A DNA stretch of 64,000 nt, from contig OZ245717.1 in NCBI GenBank assembly GCA_965226945.1, positions 8,556,001 through 8,620,000 on the forward strand. Direction: 5' to 3'. The DNA comes from SYLG01 sp965226945. Its GTDB lineage: Bacteria > Planctomycetota > Planctomycetia > Gemmatales > Gemmataceae. This document shows, in pieces, positions 42,903 to 51,240 of the stretch. Position 1 is the stretch's first letter; each line of letters starts with the position of its first letter. The translations under genes were made by a program, and so were the position numbers. The notes under the pieces are model-generated. The model was not told the origin of the DNA. It saw nothing but the letters and a program-made list of their open reading frames with translations, and made no database searches.

Positions 42903-44495
42903 TTATTTTTCCGCAATGGCATGATGAATGAATTTCGCGACATCGCGTTTCAACTCCTGCTGGGCATTGAGATCGGTGTAAATGGCATGCCCTCCTTGAT
43001 AACTGTGGGCAAAGATGCGGTTATTGAATTCGGTATTGAGTTTGGAAGCCAGATAAGCATTGGCGGCATAACTGCAAATCAGATCGTGAATGCCGCTGGC
43101 CATCAGGACTTGCAATTTGGGATTGGCGATCATCGCTTGCCTGAGCGGTTGGTTCGGCTTTTTTACGGGAGTCGGCGTACTTCCCCGTGTCGCGAACATC
43201 GCCTTGTCGTCAGCCGTCCAGGCCCAACGCACCGACATCCAGTCGCCGCGAGGGGCAACGGGCGGCGGATAACCTCCTCCAAATGGCCCCTGATAAAGCA
43301 AATCGCATTGAAATTTGAGTTCATTTCGAAAATAGCGCAGGACGCCAATGTCGTTGATGATCCCCTTCAGGCTGGGGTCTTGCGTCGGGTCGTATTGTTT
43401 GTCGCTCGCAACTTTGGTTCCGACAAGACGGGTGTCGTAATGCCCTACCACCTGGTTGCGATCGGCGAGGAGGAGAACCGAAAACTGTTCCATGCCGACG
43501 TGCAGCGCCTTGGGATCAAGCTGGCGATAGTTCAGTCCCGTGAACTTCGCCAACTGATTCATGATTCGTTGTCGCTGCGCTTCGCTGAGTTTGTCGCGCT
43601 CGGCCAGTGCCGGTGCATACTCCGATTCGGCAAAGGCCTCGGCAAGCTGCAGCGCTTTTGGCAGATCTCCTTGCAGATCGGAGCCGAGCTTCTTGTTCGC
43701 AAATGCCGCCGCGGTGTAGGTGGGGAGCATCAGCGCGGCCCGCTGGGCAAGGCTCAAGTCACCCAAGGGCAAATCCAAGCTGATGAGGATGACCCCTTCC
43801 AAGGGAATGCGCTTGCGATCGAGGATTTCGGCAACCCCGGCGGCTCGGGTGACGCCAAAGCTCTCTCCCCCGATGAAGAGCGGCGCGTCCCAGGCCTGGA
43901 AGCGATTGCGAAATAGACGGATGAATTCAGCCACCGATTCGGCATCGCCGCGGGTTTGAAAAAACTCAGGCCCATGCTCCACCTTGGTGGGACGGCTGTA
44001 GCCGGTACCCACCGGATCGACGAAGACGAGATCGGTCTGATCGAGCCAGGTGCCCTGGTTATCCACAAGCGTGCCATCAGCCGCGACGCGGCGAGGACCA
44101 AATCCGAGCAAGTGGACGAGCGACGAACTGGCTCCCGGGCCGCCGTTCCACAAGAAGGTCAAGGGCCGAGGCGGTTTTCCTTCGCCGGGATCGACGGTGT
44201 AGGCCGTGAAAAAAATATGGGCGTGGACGGCCCCCGATTCGTGGTCGATGATCGGCAAGTGCCCCGCATGCGCGCGATATTTTAGTACTTGACCATTGAT
44301 GGTGGCCTGCTGCCTGGTGGTGACGATTCCCGCAACATTGGCCGGAAACGCCTTTTCCGCCTGGGAGGGCGCCGCGGCGTCCGAAGGTATCAGCGTTCGA
44401 ACTTCAGGTTCCTGGGAGGCAAGGCGCGACTGAACCGGGACCGCCCCAAGGAAGAGCAACGAGCCGGTGACAATTCGGGCGAATGCGCTGCTCAC
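42903..44495 (-). CDS. Secreted S10 serine carboxypeptidase-like protein (paralog)
   Basis: A 530-residue exported S10 enzyme, closely similar in layout to the next gene. PLTFLWNGGPGASSSLVHLL, FIGGESFGVTRAAG with Ser212, LMASGIHDLICS with the Asp, and YQGGHAIYTDL with the His are all seen. The start is a GTG at 44495 (AAGGA about 8 bases upstream), which gives a signal peptide (AFARIVTGSLLFLGAVPV). The pair arose by tandem duplication, and the differing surroundings of the active Ser (SYG/SFG) suggest some divergence in specificity. Confidence 0.9.
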   Translation of the reverse strand: MSSAFARIVTGSLLFLGAVPVQSRLASQEPEVRTLIPSDAAAPSQAEKAFPANVAGIVTTRQQATINGQVLKYRAHAGHLPIIDHESGAVHAHIFFTAYTVDPGEGKPPRPLTFLWNGGPGASSSLVHLLGFGPRRVAADGTLVDNQGTWLDQTDLVFVDPVGTGYSRPTKVEHGPEFFQTRGDAESVAEFIRLFRNRFQAWDAPLFIGGESFGVTRAAGVAEILDRKRIPLEGVILISLDLPLGDLSLAQRAALMLPTYTAAAFANKKLGSDLQGDLPKALQLAEAFAESEYAPALAERDKLSEAQRQRIMNQLAKFTGLNYRQLDPKALHVGMEQFSVLLLADRNQVVGHYDTRLVGTKVASDKQYDPTQDPSLKGIINDIGVLRYFRNELKFQCDLLYQGPFGGGYPPPVAPRGDWMSVRWAWTADDKAMFATRGSTPTPVKKPNQPLRQAMIANPKLQVLMASGIHDLICSYAANAYLASKLNTEFNNRIFAHSYQGGHAIYTDLNAQQELKRDVAKFIHHAIAEK

Positions 44496-44924
44496 AGGAA
44501 AGTCCTTTGGACCTGCGGGATCGGCCTCAAGCAAGTGGAATCTAGGAAGCTTTTTTTAGCGTCCATTAGAAGGAAAACCGGCTGCGGAAAGCGAGGGGCC
44601 CAACCGGTTGGATACACCCACCGCCTGGTCTTCATAAGAGCAACCCCGAAAGGTATTTGCAACCGGATACCGCGTTCACTCACTATTTACGGTCGCCGGC
44701 CCACCGACCGTCAAGCCCACTTTGACGGGCTCTCCCTAAAGCCATACCTTGGCTAGTCTTTGGCACCTCGTGGCCAGAGTAAAGTCACCGGACGGGAGAG
44801 CCAAGGTTTCTAGCGGCTCTGTTCCCGGCGAAACACTTGCTCATCCAAGGTGCACCGCTCTAAGATAGGGGCACGTCTGTTGGGTAGTCGATCCCCACCC
44901 CATTACAATCGAGAATGAAACCGG
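44496..44924. other. Intergenic region upstream of the S10 pair
   Basis: About 430 bases. It should contain the promoter of the S10 pair. A reading frame on the plus strand enters from within the S10 gene and ends at 44756 but is a coding shadow. No hairpin with a T tract and no tRNA-like fold was found. Confidence 0.35.
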
Positions 44925-45356
44925 ATGCCGCGGCTTGCGTGGATGCTGTTGTTGATACTCGCGCTAGCGGCAAAGCCCACGCCTTGTGCCGGCAGTGCCG
45001 AGCCATGCACCTCATTCTGCTCGGTCGCCACTTTGGCAAATGGGTCGGAAGGTAAAGAACCTGGCCGGTTCCGCGAATCTGTTCTCCCGCGACAGTCCAA
45101 AGTCAAAGCCCGTGCCGGTCATAGCCCATTGGGCTCGGACTGCCCGCATCATTCTCCAGATGACTCTCTGACCCTGCCTTCCGTGCCCACCCAGCAAGTT
45201 CGGGGCAAGATCTGCGGCGGATTTCTCGCCAGCCTGCCCCGAATGGGTTATAAGACGACTTCGATCGAAATCGGCACTCCGTTAAAATCTCATCTTGCCG
45301 GCCAAATTGTATCCCCCCGGGACCGTTTGCACCTCATTTGCTTGCTGCGCTGTTAG
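44925..45356 (+). CDS. Possible small secreted protein
   Basis: A 143-residue frame starting with a signal-peptide-like MPRLAWMLLLILALAAKPTP and a following Cys-rich stretch (AEPCTSFCSVA). The body (low-complexity, Ser/Pro/Arg-rich) does not resemble any family I know, and there is no good ribosome binding site (GAATGAAACCGG precedes the ATG). It could be real or a chance frame; I keep it because of the N-terminal sequence only. Confidence 0.3.
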   Translation: MPRLAWMLLLILALAAKPTPCAGSAEPCTSFCSVATLANGSEGKEPGRFRESVLPRQSKVKARAGHSPLGSDCPHHSPDDSLTLPSVPTQQVRGKICGGFLASLPRMGYKTTSIEIGTPLKSHLAGQIVSPRDRLHLICLLRC

Positions 45357-45673
45357 AACCGCTCCCTCAATCGATCACTGCAGACCGCCGTTCTCACTGC
45401 AGAATACGTCGGGTTTCGTCAGTCTTTTCACACTTTTGCGACCAATTCCTCGGACGGACGAGAACGGCCCGGGCGATTTCGAACAACCAATTCAAGCACG
45501 CGCACCGGTGCTTGATTGTCATCTCTTGATCGGCATCGGGCCACGCTTGCCGTTTTGCCGCCGATCTGACCACGGGCCTTGATGCTTACCGCAACCGGCC
45601 TTCACGGCGCTTGGCAATATTTCGATTATTGAGATCCCATAAATCATTCATGATTTCATCCGGAGAGGGGCAA
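45357..45673. other. Intergenic region before the orphan response regulator
   Basis: About 320 bases with no supported gene. It should carry the promoter of the response regulator; the final bases hold its strong ribosome binding site. Confidence 0.35.
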
Positions 45674-46354
45674 ATGGACCATAACGCGGGCGTTAAGAGA
45701 GAAGCAAATGGCACACCGATGATCGCCGGTGCCAAGGGGGACCTGCTCGACTTTGCATCGGGTACAAACGGTCCCGCCAATGACCGGGCACCGGGCGCCC
45801 TGCTGATCGAGGACGATCCGATCATGCTCAAGGCGATGGAGCATGGGTTGCGCAAACGAGGGTTCACGGTATGGACCGCGCTTGAAGGAAAGGAAGCGGT
45901 TGACCTTTACCGGCGATTCGAAGGGCAGATCGACATCGTCCTCTCGGATGTGCAAATGCCTGGCATGAACGGTCCCGAGACGCTTACCGCCCTGCGCCAA
46001 TGGAACCCTTTTATTTGTTTTTGTTTCATGACTGGGGATATCCGCAGATCCACGAGCCAGCGTCTGCTCGATTCGGGAGCAGTGCGGGTCTTTACCAAAC
46101 CCTTCCCCTCCGTGGCGGGCGTGGCCGAAGAACTCTGGATGATCGCGACGAATCCTCAGGATTTCTCGTCGATTGGCTTGGAACCGATTGGCGACGACGG
46201 CGGCACTTTGGAAGAGCAGGAACCAATGACACGAAGTACGCCTCAACCGCGAAAACCGAGCGGTTTCTTGGATTGGATTTTGAAGCCCCTGTTTTGGCCG
46301 GCTGGCGACTCCCAAAAAGAAGGCGGTCAGAACCAGGTGATCAAGGCGAGGTGA
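45674..46354 (+). CDS. Orphan response regulator with C-terminal tail
   Basis: A 226-residue protein. After a 40-residue flexible leader, a REC domain runs from about 41 to 160: LLIEDDPIMLKAMEHGLRKR, phospho-acceptor Asp92 in VLSDVQMPGMNG, and VFTKPF with the conserved Lys. The last 60 residues are Pro/Gln-rich (PRKPSGFLDWILKPLFWP) with no DNA-binding domain, so output is probably through protein contact. No histidine kinase gene is adjacent; the hybrid kinase is 23 kb away. The start is ATG 45674 with GGAGAGGGGC upstream. A terminator hairpin follows the stop. Confidence 0.86.
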   Translation: MDHNAGVKREANGTPMIAGAKGDLLDFASGTNGPANDRAPGALLIEDDPIMLKAMEHGLRKRGFTVWTALEGKEAVDLYRRFEGQIDIVLSDVQMPGMNGPETLTALRQWNPFICFCFMTGDIRRSTSQRLLDSGAVRVFTKPFPSVAGVAEELWMIATNPQDFSSIGLEPIGDDGGTLEEQEPMTRSTPQPRKPSGFLDWILKPLFWPAGDSQKEGGQNQVIKAR

Positions 46355-46369
46355 GTCGACGATCTCGTT

Positions 46370-46402
46370 AAAATCGCCCTGGTCATTGGCCGAGGCGATT
46401 TT
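46370..46402. terminator. Bidirectional terminator candidate
   Basis: AAAATCGCC and GGCGATTTT form a perfect 9-bp inverted repeat with a 15-base loop, between the convergent response regulator and Imm7-like remnant. A/T-rich ends give U-rich tails in both directions. Confidence 0.6.
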
Positions 46403-46413
46403 AAGGAGCAGAT

Positions 46414-46725
46414 TCAGTGACCGGTGGCCCGATGGTACGGGTGGACCGGGTCAATGTTGCCCTCGATCAGGCCAAAGTAAGGATCGTCCAGTTCGATCAA
46501 TTGGCCATTCATGATTCGATGCACTCGGAACTTGTTGTTGAAATCCATGGGAAGGTTGCGACCATCCGCACGCGAGCTCATCGTGTCTTCGTCGTCATGG
46601 CAATAAAACAGCCCGTAGCTTCCTGGGCCGTTTTTGGCGATCCATTCCAGCATTGCCCAAACACCGGATCCTCGATGATTACTCGAGACGCAGTATGGAA
46701 TGCTCGATCCACTGCGCCATGGTTC
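46414..46725 (-). pseudogene. 5'-truncated Imm7-like immunity gene remnant
   Basis: About 100 codons that match the C-terminal half of the Imm7 immunity family: AMLEWIAKNGPGSYGLFYCH with DDED, then NNKFRVHRIMNGQLIELDDP. Complete Imm7 proteins have a further 60 or so N-terminal residues (an alpha-beta segment) that are missing. The same frame remains open upstream but only as the shadow of the DUF4291 gene, so a fused product is unlikely. The remnant lies directly downstream of DUF4291 on the same strand. Confidence 0.6.
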
Positions 46726-46756
46726 ACCGGCGGGTTCTTTTTTCGACCTCTTAAGG

Positions 46757-47359
46757 TCAAAGGGACGTTTCCATCTGCAATCGCTTAGCCAGGTCCGCGC
46801 TGACCGGATAGATTTTTTCCAGTGGCAGCAGCCGCTTCGCCTTATCCGCCTCGCCCGATTGGAGCAGGCCATAAATCTTGCGCACTCGCGGGGTGAAGTC
46901 CTCGATTGATGTCACCCATTCGTCCACAAATTCATGAATGATATGTCGGCTCAAGCCCACCTGAATGCTGTAATACGGCAGGCTTGCTCCTCGTAGCGTT
47001 CGCTCCGGATCCCATTGCAGGTGCACCTTAGCGGTCGCGAACTGCCTGCACCAGTCGTCAGGCGATGCGAACAACCCGGGGAAAAACGATGTCGAGCAAG
47101 CCAGCGACAACGCCTTCTCCCATCCAATGCGCGACAGGCGCACACAAAGAATGCGTTCCTGCGCGCTCTTTTGCCCCCAGTGACTTCGGTGCATGAGCCA
47201 GAGAAACGATGGCTTGATCCAGGTCATGCGCGTCGACGAAAACGGCGGCACAAACCGCCCGGCCTTCAAGGCGGCGTCGGCAATGGCAGGAGAGTAAGCC
47301 TGGTAGATGGCGATGGTTTCCCTGTCAAAGTCGGCTCGTATCTCGCGTAGCGCTGTCAC
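46757..47359 (-). CDS. DUF4291 family protein
   Basis: A 200-residue protein matching DUF4291 along its whole length: REIRADFDRETIAIYQAYSP, TRMTWIKPSFLWLMHRSHWG, and the end EKIYPVSADLAKRLQM. The Tyr-Gln-Ala and Arg-Met-Thr-Trp-Ile-Lys motifs are highly conserved; recent ideas link the family to RNA ligase-like or ADP-ribosyl-type folds, but I cannot confirm a reaction. The start is a GTG at 47359 with a weak site (AAGGTGA). It lies upstream of the Imm7-like remnant. Confidence 0.85.
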   Translation of the reverse strand: MTALREIRADFDRETIAIYQAYSPAIADAALKAGRFVPPFSSTRMTWIKPSFLWLMHRSHWGQKSAQERILCVRLSRIGWEKALSLACSTSFFPGLFASPDDWCRQFATAKVHLQWDPERTLRGASLPYYSIQVGLSRHIIHEFVDEWVTSIEDFTPRVRKIYGLLQSGEADKAKRLLPLEKIYPVSADLAKRLQMETSL

Positions 47360-47477
47360 CGCTCACCTTGCCAACAGGTCCAACGGGAACTCGGCCCTCT
47401 GCCGTGGCGCCAAGCATTCCGGTAAAACTCTCCTGGAGTTTGCCCCGATGCTCATTCCCTCATGACGACGATTGGCT

Positions 47478-48446
47478 TCACGCGGCGAACCAGTTCAGTA
47501 CGCGCAGGGCGCGCAGTGTATTCCAACGGCTGGCAACACCATCCGGCTCGCCCAGATCGAAATGGATGGGACGGCCCCACCAATGAGGCGCAACAGGGCG
47601 GGGATCGGCTTGCAGCCAGCGGCCGTCCGGCTGACAACTCCGTGCGACCAATTCGACAGCTTGGGCGACACGTTCATCGGCCTTCACACCGGCCAAACGC
47701 AAATAATCGAGGCCGCGAAGGATGTCGTAATGCCAGGTGGCCGGGAAGGAGAATTGAAGCCAGATTGGGTTGACCACTTCCCCAGTCGAACGCCTTTGGA
47801 ACAGTTGACGCTCAAGGAGATATTCCTGTCCACGAATTCTCGCTTCGCTCACCCGTGATACCGCCCCTCTGGTCTTTTCGTAGGCCAACAGACCTTCGAG
47901 CACGCAGATCGTCGTATGAAACGACGACCGTCTACTTTTCGGAGCATCACAGTTCCAGCCGCCGTCGGCAAGCTGCTCACCAAGCAAGCGATCAACCAGC
48001 CGATCGCTGGGCTTTCCAAAATAACCACCCAAAGCGAGAACGCCGCCATTGATGCAAGGTTCCGTCTCGCCATCGAAGAAGGATGCGTTGTCGAATTCCA
48101 TTCCCCAGGTGAACTTTTCACAAAGCAGTTCCACCGCCCTGCGGGCAGGCTCGCTCACAGGATCCAGACCGAAATGCGAAAGCAACAGCAGGGTATAGAG
48201 TGTTGAATGCCAGGGCGGATGGTCAAGCGCGTCGCTCCAAGCGCCATCCGACCCTTGAAGCGAAAGCAGCGCCGCACCCCAACCCTGCAATGGCACGCGT
48301 GACCTTTCGGCCTCGACTGCCGCTTCGGGCTCGCCGATTAAATCGCGTAGGACTTGCCAGCGGATGGCGGGATCGGAATTCAGGAGCCAGGCGATGACCT
48401 CGTCCTGACCTTTGGCTCCTTTGCTTGCAACCGATTCGACAGTCAT
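47478..48446 (-). CDS. Squalene-cyclase/prenyltransferase-fold protein
   Basis: A 322-residue soluble protein of the alpha/alpha-toroid type. Repeats contain Gln-Trp-like motifs: SLQGSDGAWSDALDHPPWHS, GEQLADGGWNCDAPKSRRSS, and RSCQPDGRWLQADPRP. There is no DxDD or DCTAE catalytic motif of terpene cyclases, so this is probably a non-enzymatic or differently active relative; in databases such proteins are called prenyltransferase/squalene oxidase repeat proteins. Cytosolic by the lack of a signal. ATG at 48446. Confidence 0.8.
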   Translation of the reverse strand: MTVESVASKGAKGQDEVIAWLLNSDPAIRWQVLRDLIGEPEAAVEAERSRVPLQGWGAALLSLQGSDGAWSDALDHPPWHSTLYTLLLLSHFGLDPVSEPARRAVELLCEKFTWGMEFDNASFFDGETEPCINGGVLALGGYFGKPSDRLVDRLLGEQLADGGWNCDAPKSRRSSFHTTICVLEGLLAYEKTRGAVSRVSEARIRGQEYLLERQLFQRRSTGEVVNPIWLQFSFPATWHYDILRGLDYLRLAGVKADERVAQAVELVARSCQPDGRWLQADPRPVAPHWWGRPIHFDLGEPDGVASRWNTLRALRVLNWFAA

Positions 48447-48541
48447 TTTCCCTGGTCTCGTCGGTATCTCCGCCTTATGCGAAGCAAGTCAAACTTACAC
48501 TGGCTCCGCATACTGGTCCACCTCGTCACGAAATTACAGCG

Positions 48542-49357
48542 TTACGGCTCCAGGCGGATGACTTTGCCTGGATGCCCAAACTTGGAGGGAAGATGTCGGA
48601 TTTTGACTTGATGGTCGGCGGACATGCCGATCGTCTGGCCATCCAGGAGTATCGGACCTTTTTCCAGAAGGTAGTAGATGATGCTAATAAGCCATTCCCG
48701 CACTTCCCCGACCTCCATATCGATGCGAGGAATTTCGATTTCCTTGTGACCCAGAGGGGTCAAACCGGTGGTGAACAGCGCCGTGGTGCCATCTTCATTG
48801 AGCCCGGCCCGCAAATCGATCCAGAGATACAGCGGCGGCAATTCGGGCGATTGCATTTCCTTGGACATCTCCACGAAAAGCGGTGGATAGTGGATAAGAG
48901 TTCCCTCCGGCCAGTAGACGGCCACCACTCCCGGTTGCTCGGCGGCAAGTGCAGTGACGGCGGTCGCCACCAACCGGCGTTCGACCGGGTTTCCCATGCC
49001 AAGTGTCATGGTAATGAGCAAAAAGGAACGATGCCTTTTCACGATCTGGATGGGAGAGTTTTTCGGCCACATCCATGTTGTGGAGATGGGACCATCCAGA
49101 TCGGCTTCGGGATAAGGCGCCGGCATCAACGCAAGGGCAATAATCGCACCTTCCAGGTTGAAACTAAGAATCCCTTTGTCGCCAAGTTCCATTTCCGTGG
49201 GGAGTTTTCCCGCGATCTGTTTTTTGGCGAGTTCCCTTTGCAGGGCTTCGAGGGGGTAAGTATCGCCCTCCAACAACAGCACGGAAAGCACCGGGCCCCC
49301 CGACTCGGTCTTCGCCCGAGTTGGTGCTGCCGGCTTTTTCTTGAAAAATCCGAACAT
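48542..49357 (-). CDS. DUF4261 family protein
   Basis: A 271-residue cytosolic protein beginning MFGFFKKKPAAPTRAK and matching DUF4261: LSVLLLEGDTYPLEALQREL, a middle segment LEGAIIALALMPAPYPEADL, and the C-terminal REWLISIIYYLLEKGPILLD with QTIGMSADHQVKIRH. The family is found near immunity-like genes and has no known reaction. AGGA lies 8 bases before the ATG at 49357; a further upstream GTG start is less likely. It is in the same direction as, and 95 bases from, the preceding toroid gene, with a separate promoter likely. Confidence 0.82.
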   Translation of the reverse strand: MFGFFKKKPAAPTRAKTESGGPVLSVLLLEGDTYPLEALQRELAKKQIAGKLPTEMELGDKGILSFNLEGAIIALALMPAPYPEADLDGPISTTWMWPKNSPIQIVKRHRSFLLITMTLGMGNPVERRLVATAVTALAAEQPGVVAVYWPEGTLIHYPPLFVEMSKEMQSPELPPLYLWIDLRAGLNEDGTTALFTTGLTPLGHKEIEIPRIDMEVGEVREWLISIIYYLLEKGPILLDGQTIGMSADHQVKIRHLPSKFGHPGKVIRLEP

Positions 49358-49492
49358 CTGACGATTCCTGTAGCGCTGTGCGAGAGTGTTTACCACCGAG
49401 TGGGAGAATCCTCCTGGGGTTTCCTAGGGTTGCAGCATCTTCTGGAAATCGCAATCCATCGGAAACTTTTGACAACCTCTGGCGCAGGCGCC

Positions 49493-50143
49493 TTATAGCG
49501 GCATGATTCCTGCCATTTTTAATTTTCCGTTCAGCCAGCTTTCATACCACTCCAAAAACGAATAATCGCGCGGATGGTCGCTGGGGTTCCAGCTAATCGT
49601 CACCGATTCGTCGTGCAGCGGTTCCGACCCGCCAAAGGGGCCGTAATAGCCCGTGTCGGCTTGCAGCATCCAAACCCGGCCGCGATAAGGACCATTGAGT
49701 ACGAGAACACCATAGATGCCCCCACCATAGTCGCAAAGTCTTGCGACCCCATCCTCCTTAGGAATCGCATCCCAGGCGCGGAACAGGGCTTCGAGTTCTC
49801 CCTGTTGCTGTTCACTTGAAAGTTCCTGATAGGAGAAAGCGCCGGAGCCAAGGACAGGGCTGCTTAACGGAAAAGTCCGCTTCGAGGCGCAGCTCAGTCC
49901 TTCGCGCACCGTTCGCATCGTCCCGGGCCCAACACGGCCGTCTCCAAATTTCAAAATAAAGGAGCGGTATTCTTCGGGTAGCGAGACCTCGAATTCCTGC
50001 TCGATCCCTTGGAGAATCGTTTCCTCCATCGGTTCGGCTGCCGCCATGCCTGGCTGAACGCCTGACAAACCTCCGGGCGAGCCGCTACGAGGGAGGCTTC
50101 GAAGCTGTTTCCAATTCTCGGCGATGCGATCAAGCGCAGTCAT
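49493..50143 (-). CDS. SMI1/KNR4 (SUKH) family protein
   Basis: A 216-residue SUKH protein: GIEQEFEVSLPEEYRSFILK, FGDGRVGPG, a central LCDYGGGIYGVLVLNGPYRG, and the final YSFLEWYESWLNGKL. SUKH proteins are a large immunity superfamily that neutralises nuclease and other toxins of polymorphic systems; many copies are orphans. No toxin gene is nearby. ATG at 50143. It is divergent from the esterase gene at 50486. Confidence 0.87.
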   Translation of the reverse strand: MTALDRIAENWKQLRSLPRSGSPGGLSGVQPGMAAAEPMEETILQGIEQEFEVSLPEEYRSFILKFGDGRVGPGTMRTVREGLSCASKRTFPLSSPVLGSGAFSYQELSSEQQQGELEALFRAWDAIPKEDGVARLCDYGGGIYGVLVLNGPYRGRVWMLQADTGYYGPFGGSEPLHDESVTISWNPSDHPRDYSFLEWYESWLNGKLKMAGIMPL

Positions 50144-50485
50144 CCATCAACCTCCACCGCAAGCTGCTTGCGCTCCATGGCTGCAAGACACCGCAGGACC
50201 TGAATGTTTCATGGCGGACACGACTCAGCGCCCGGCTCGGGAATCCGGTGCGCGCCGACCGGGGGCTCCACGGAATTCGTCGCCATAACAAAACTCGTTC
50301 ACAATCACACGCCCAAGAATGATTCGCCCGTCAGGCAAACGCTTTGATGCAACGATTTTGCTTGAGGTCAACCTACTGCGAAGACCGCTGGTGCTCAACC
50401 ATCTCGTTTGCCGGTAGACTGAAGATTGCAAAGCTTCGATCCACCGACTTCATCGTTTTTGACCTCTTGTCATGGGACCGCCTCA

Positions 50486-51148
50486 GTGAACACCTTGCCC
50501 AAATTGACCGATGTCCAACGATTGCCGAAATCGGGTGGAAAACCGCGGCAGCTCATCGTCCTGGTCCATGGCTATGGAGCGGACGGCGCCGATCTGATTG
50601 GCCTGGCCGATGTTTTCGCGGACTTCTTGCCCGAAGCGCAATTTGCCGCACCCAATGGCCCTGAGCCTTGCGTTCAAAACCCATCAGGGCGCCAATGGTT
50701 CCCGCTGATCGACCGCACCTCCTCGGTCATGCTTGCCGGCGCCCGCCGCGCGGCGGCGGTTTTGAACGGTTATCTGGAGGAAACGCTCAAAGACCTGGAC
50801 TTCGACAGCACCCGCCTCGCTTTGGTCGGCTTTTCGCAAGGGACGATGACATCCCTGCACCTGACTCTGAGACGCCAACCGGCCATCGCCGCACTGGTTG
50901 GATTTTCCGGAGCAATGGTGGGGCCGGAATTACTCGAAAAGGAAATCGTCGTGCGACCGCCGGTTTGCCTGATTCATGGCCAAGCCGATCCAGTCGTTTC
51001 ACACGATTCGCTCCAGATTGCGGCCAATTCTCTGACCACCCAGCACGTTCCCACGGAAACGCACTCGCTCCCCGGTCTTGGTCATGGCATCGACCACAGA
51101 GGAATCGACCGAGCCGGGGCCTTTTTACGAAAGCACTTGGTTCACTAG
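50486..51148 (+). CDS. Alpha/beta hydrolase, carboxylesterase/phospholipase type
   Basis: A 220-residue alpha/beta hydrolase of the YpfH/acyl-protein-thioesterase-like group: QLIVLVHGYGADGADLIGLA, the nucleophile elbow LVGFSQGTMTS, the Asp loop IHGQADPVVSHD and the His of GLGHGIDHRG. Substrates are short carboxylesters or acyl groups. The start is a GTG at 50486 with only a weak upstream site; upstream frame codons are not conserved in the family. Cytosolic. Confidence 0.85.
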   Translation: MNTLPKLTDVQRLPKSGGKPRQLIVLVHGYGADGADLIGLADVFADFLPEAQFAAPNGPEPCVQNPSGRQWFPLIDRTSSVMLAGARRAAAVLNGYLEETLKDLDFDSTRLALVGFSQGTMTSLHLTLRRQPAIAALVGFSGAMVGPELLEKEIVVRPPVCLIHGQADPVVSHDSLQIAANSLTTQHVPTETHSLPGLGHGIDHRGIDRAGAFLRKHLVH

Positions 51149-51240
51149 CTCCCGTTCTACGCAGAGGAAGACGAGGAACATCCGGTCGCTCGTTCCGATC
51201 GCCCTCGCGACTTCCCTTCCGTAGAGGAAACGCGATTCGC

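Noticed and set aside
42654..43916. 420-codon plus-strand frame across the S10 genes
   Set aside because: It overlaps two strongly supported S10 genes on the other strand and shows no family-like motif or binding site; typical shadow frame in GC-rich DNA.
48425..49498. 357-codon plus-strand frame opposite DUF4261
   Set aside because: Low-complexity His/Arg/Gly-rich product opposing a gene with clear family motifs.
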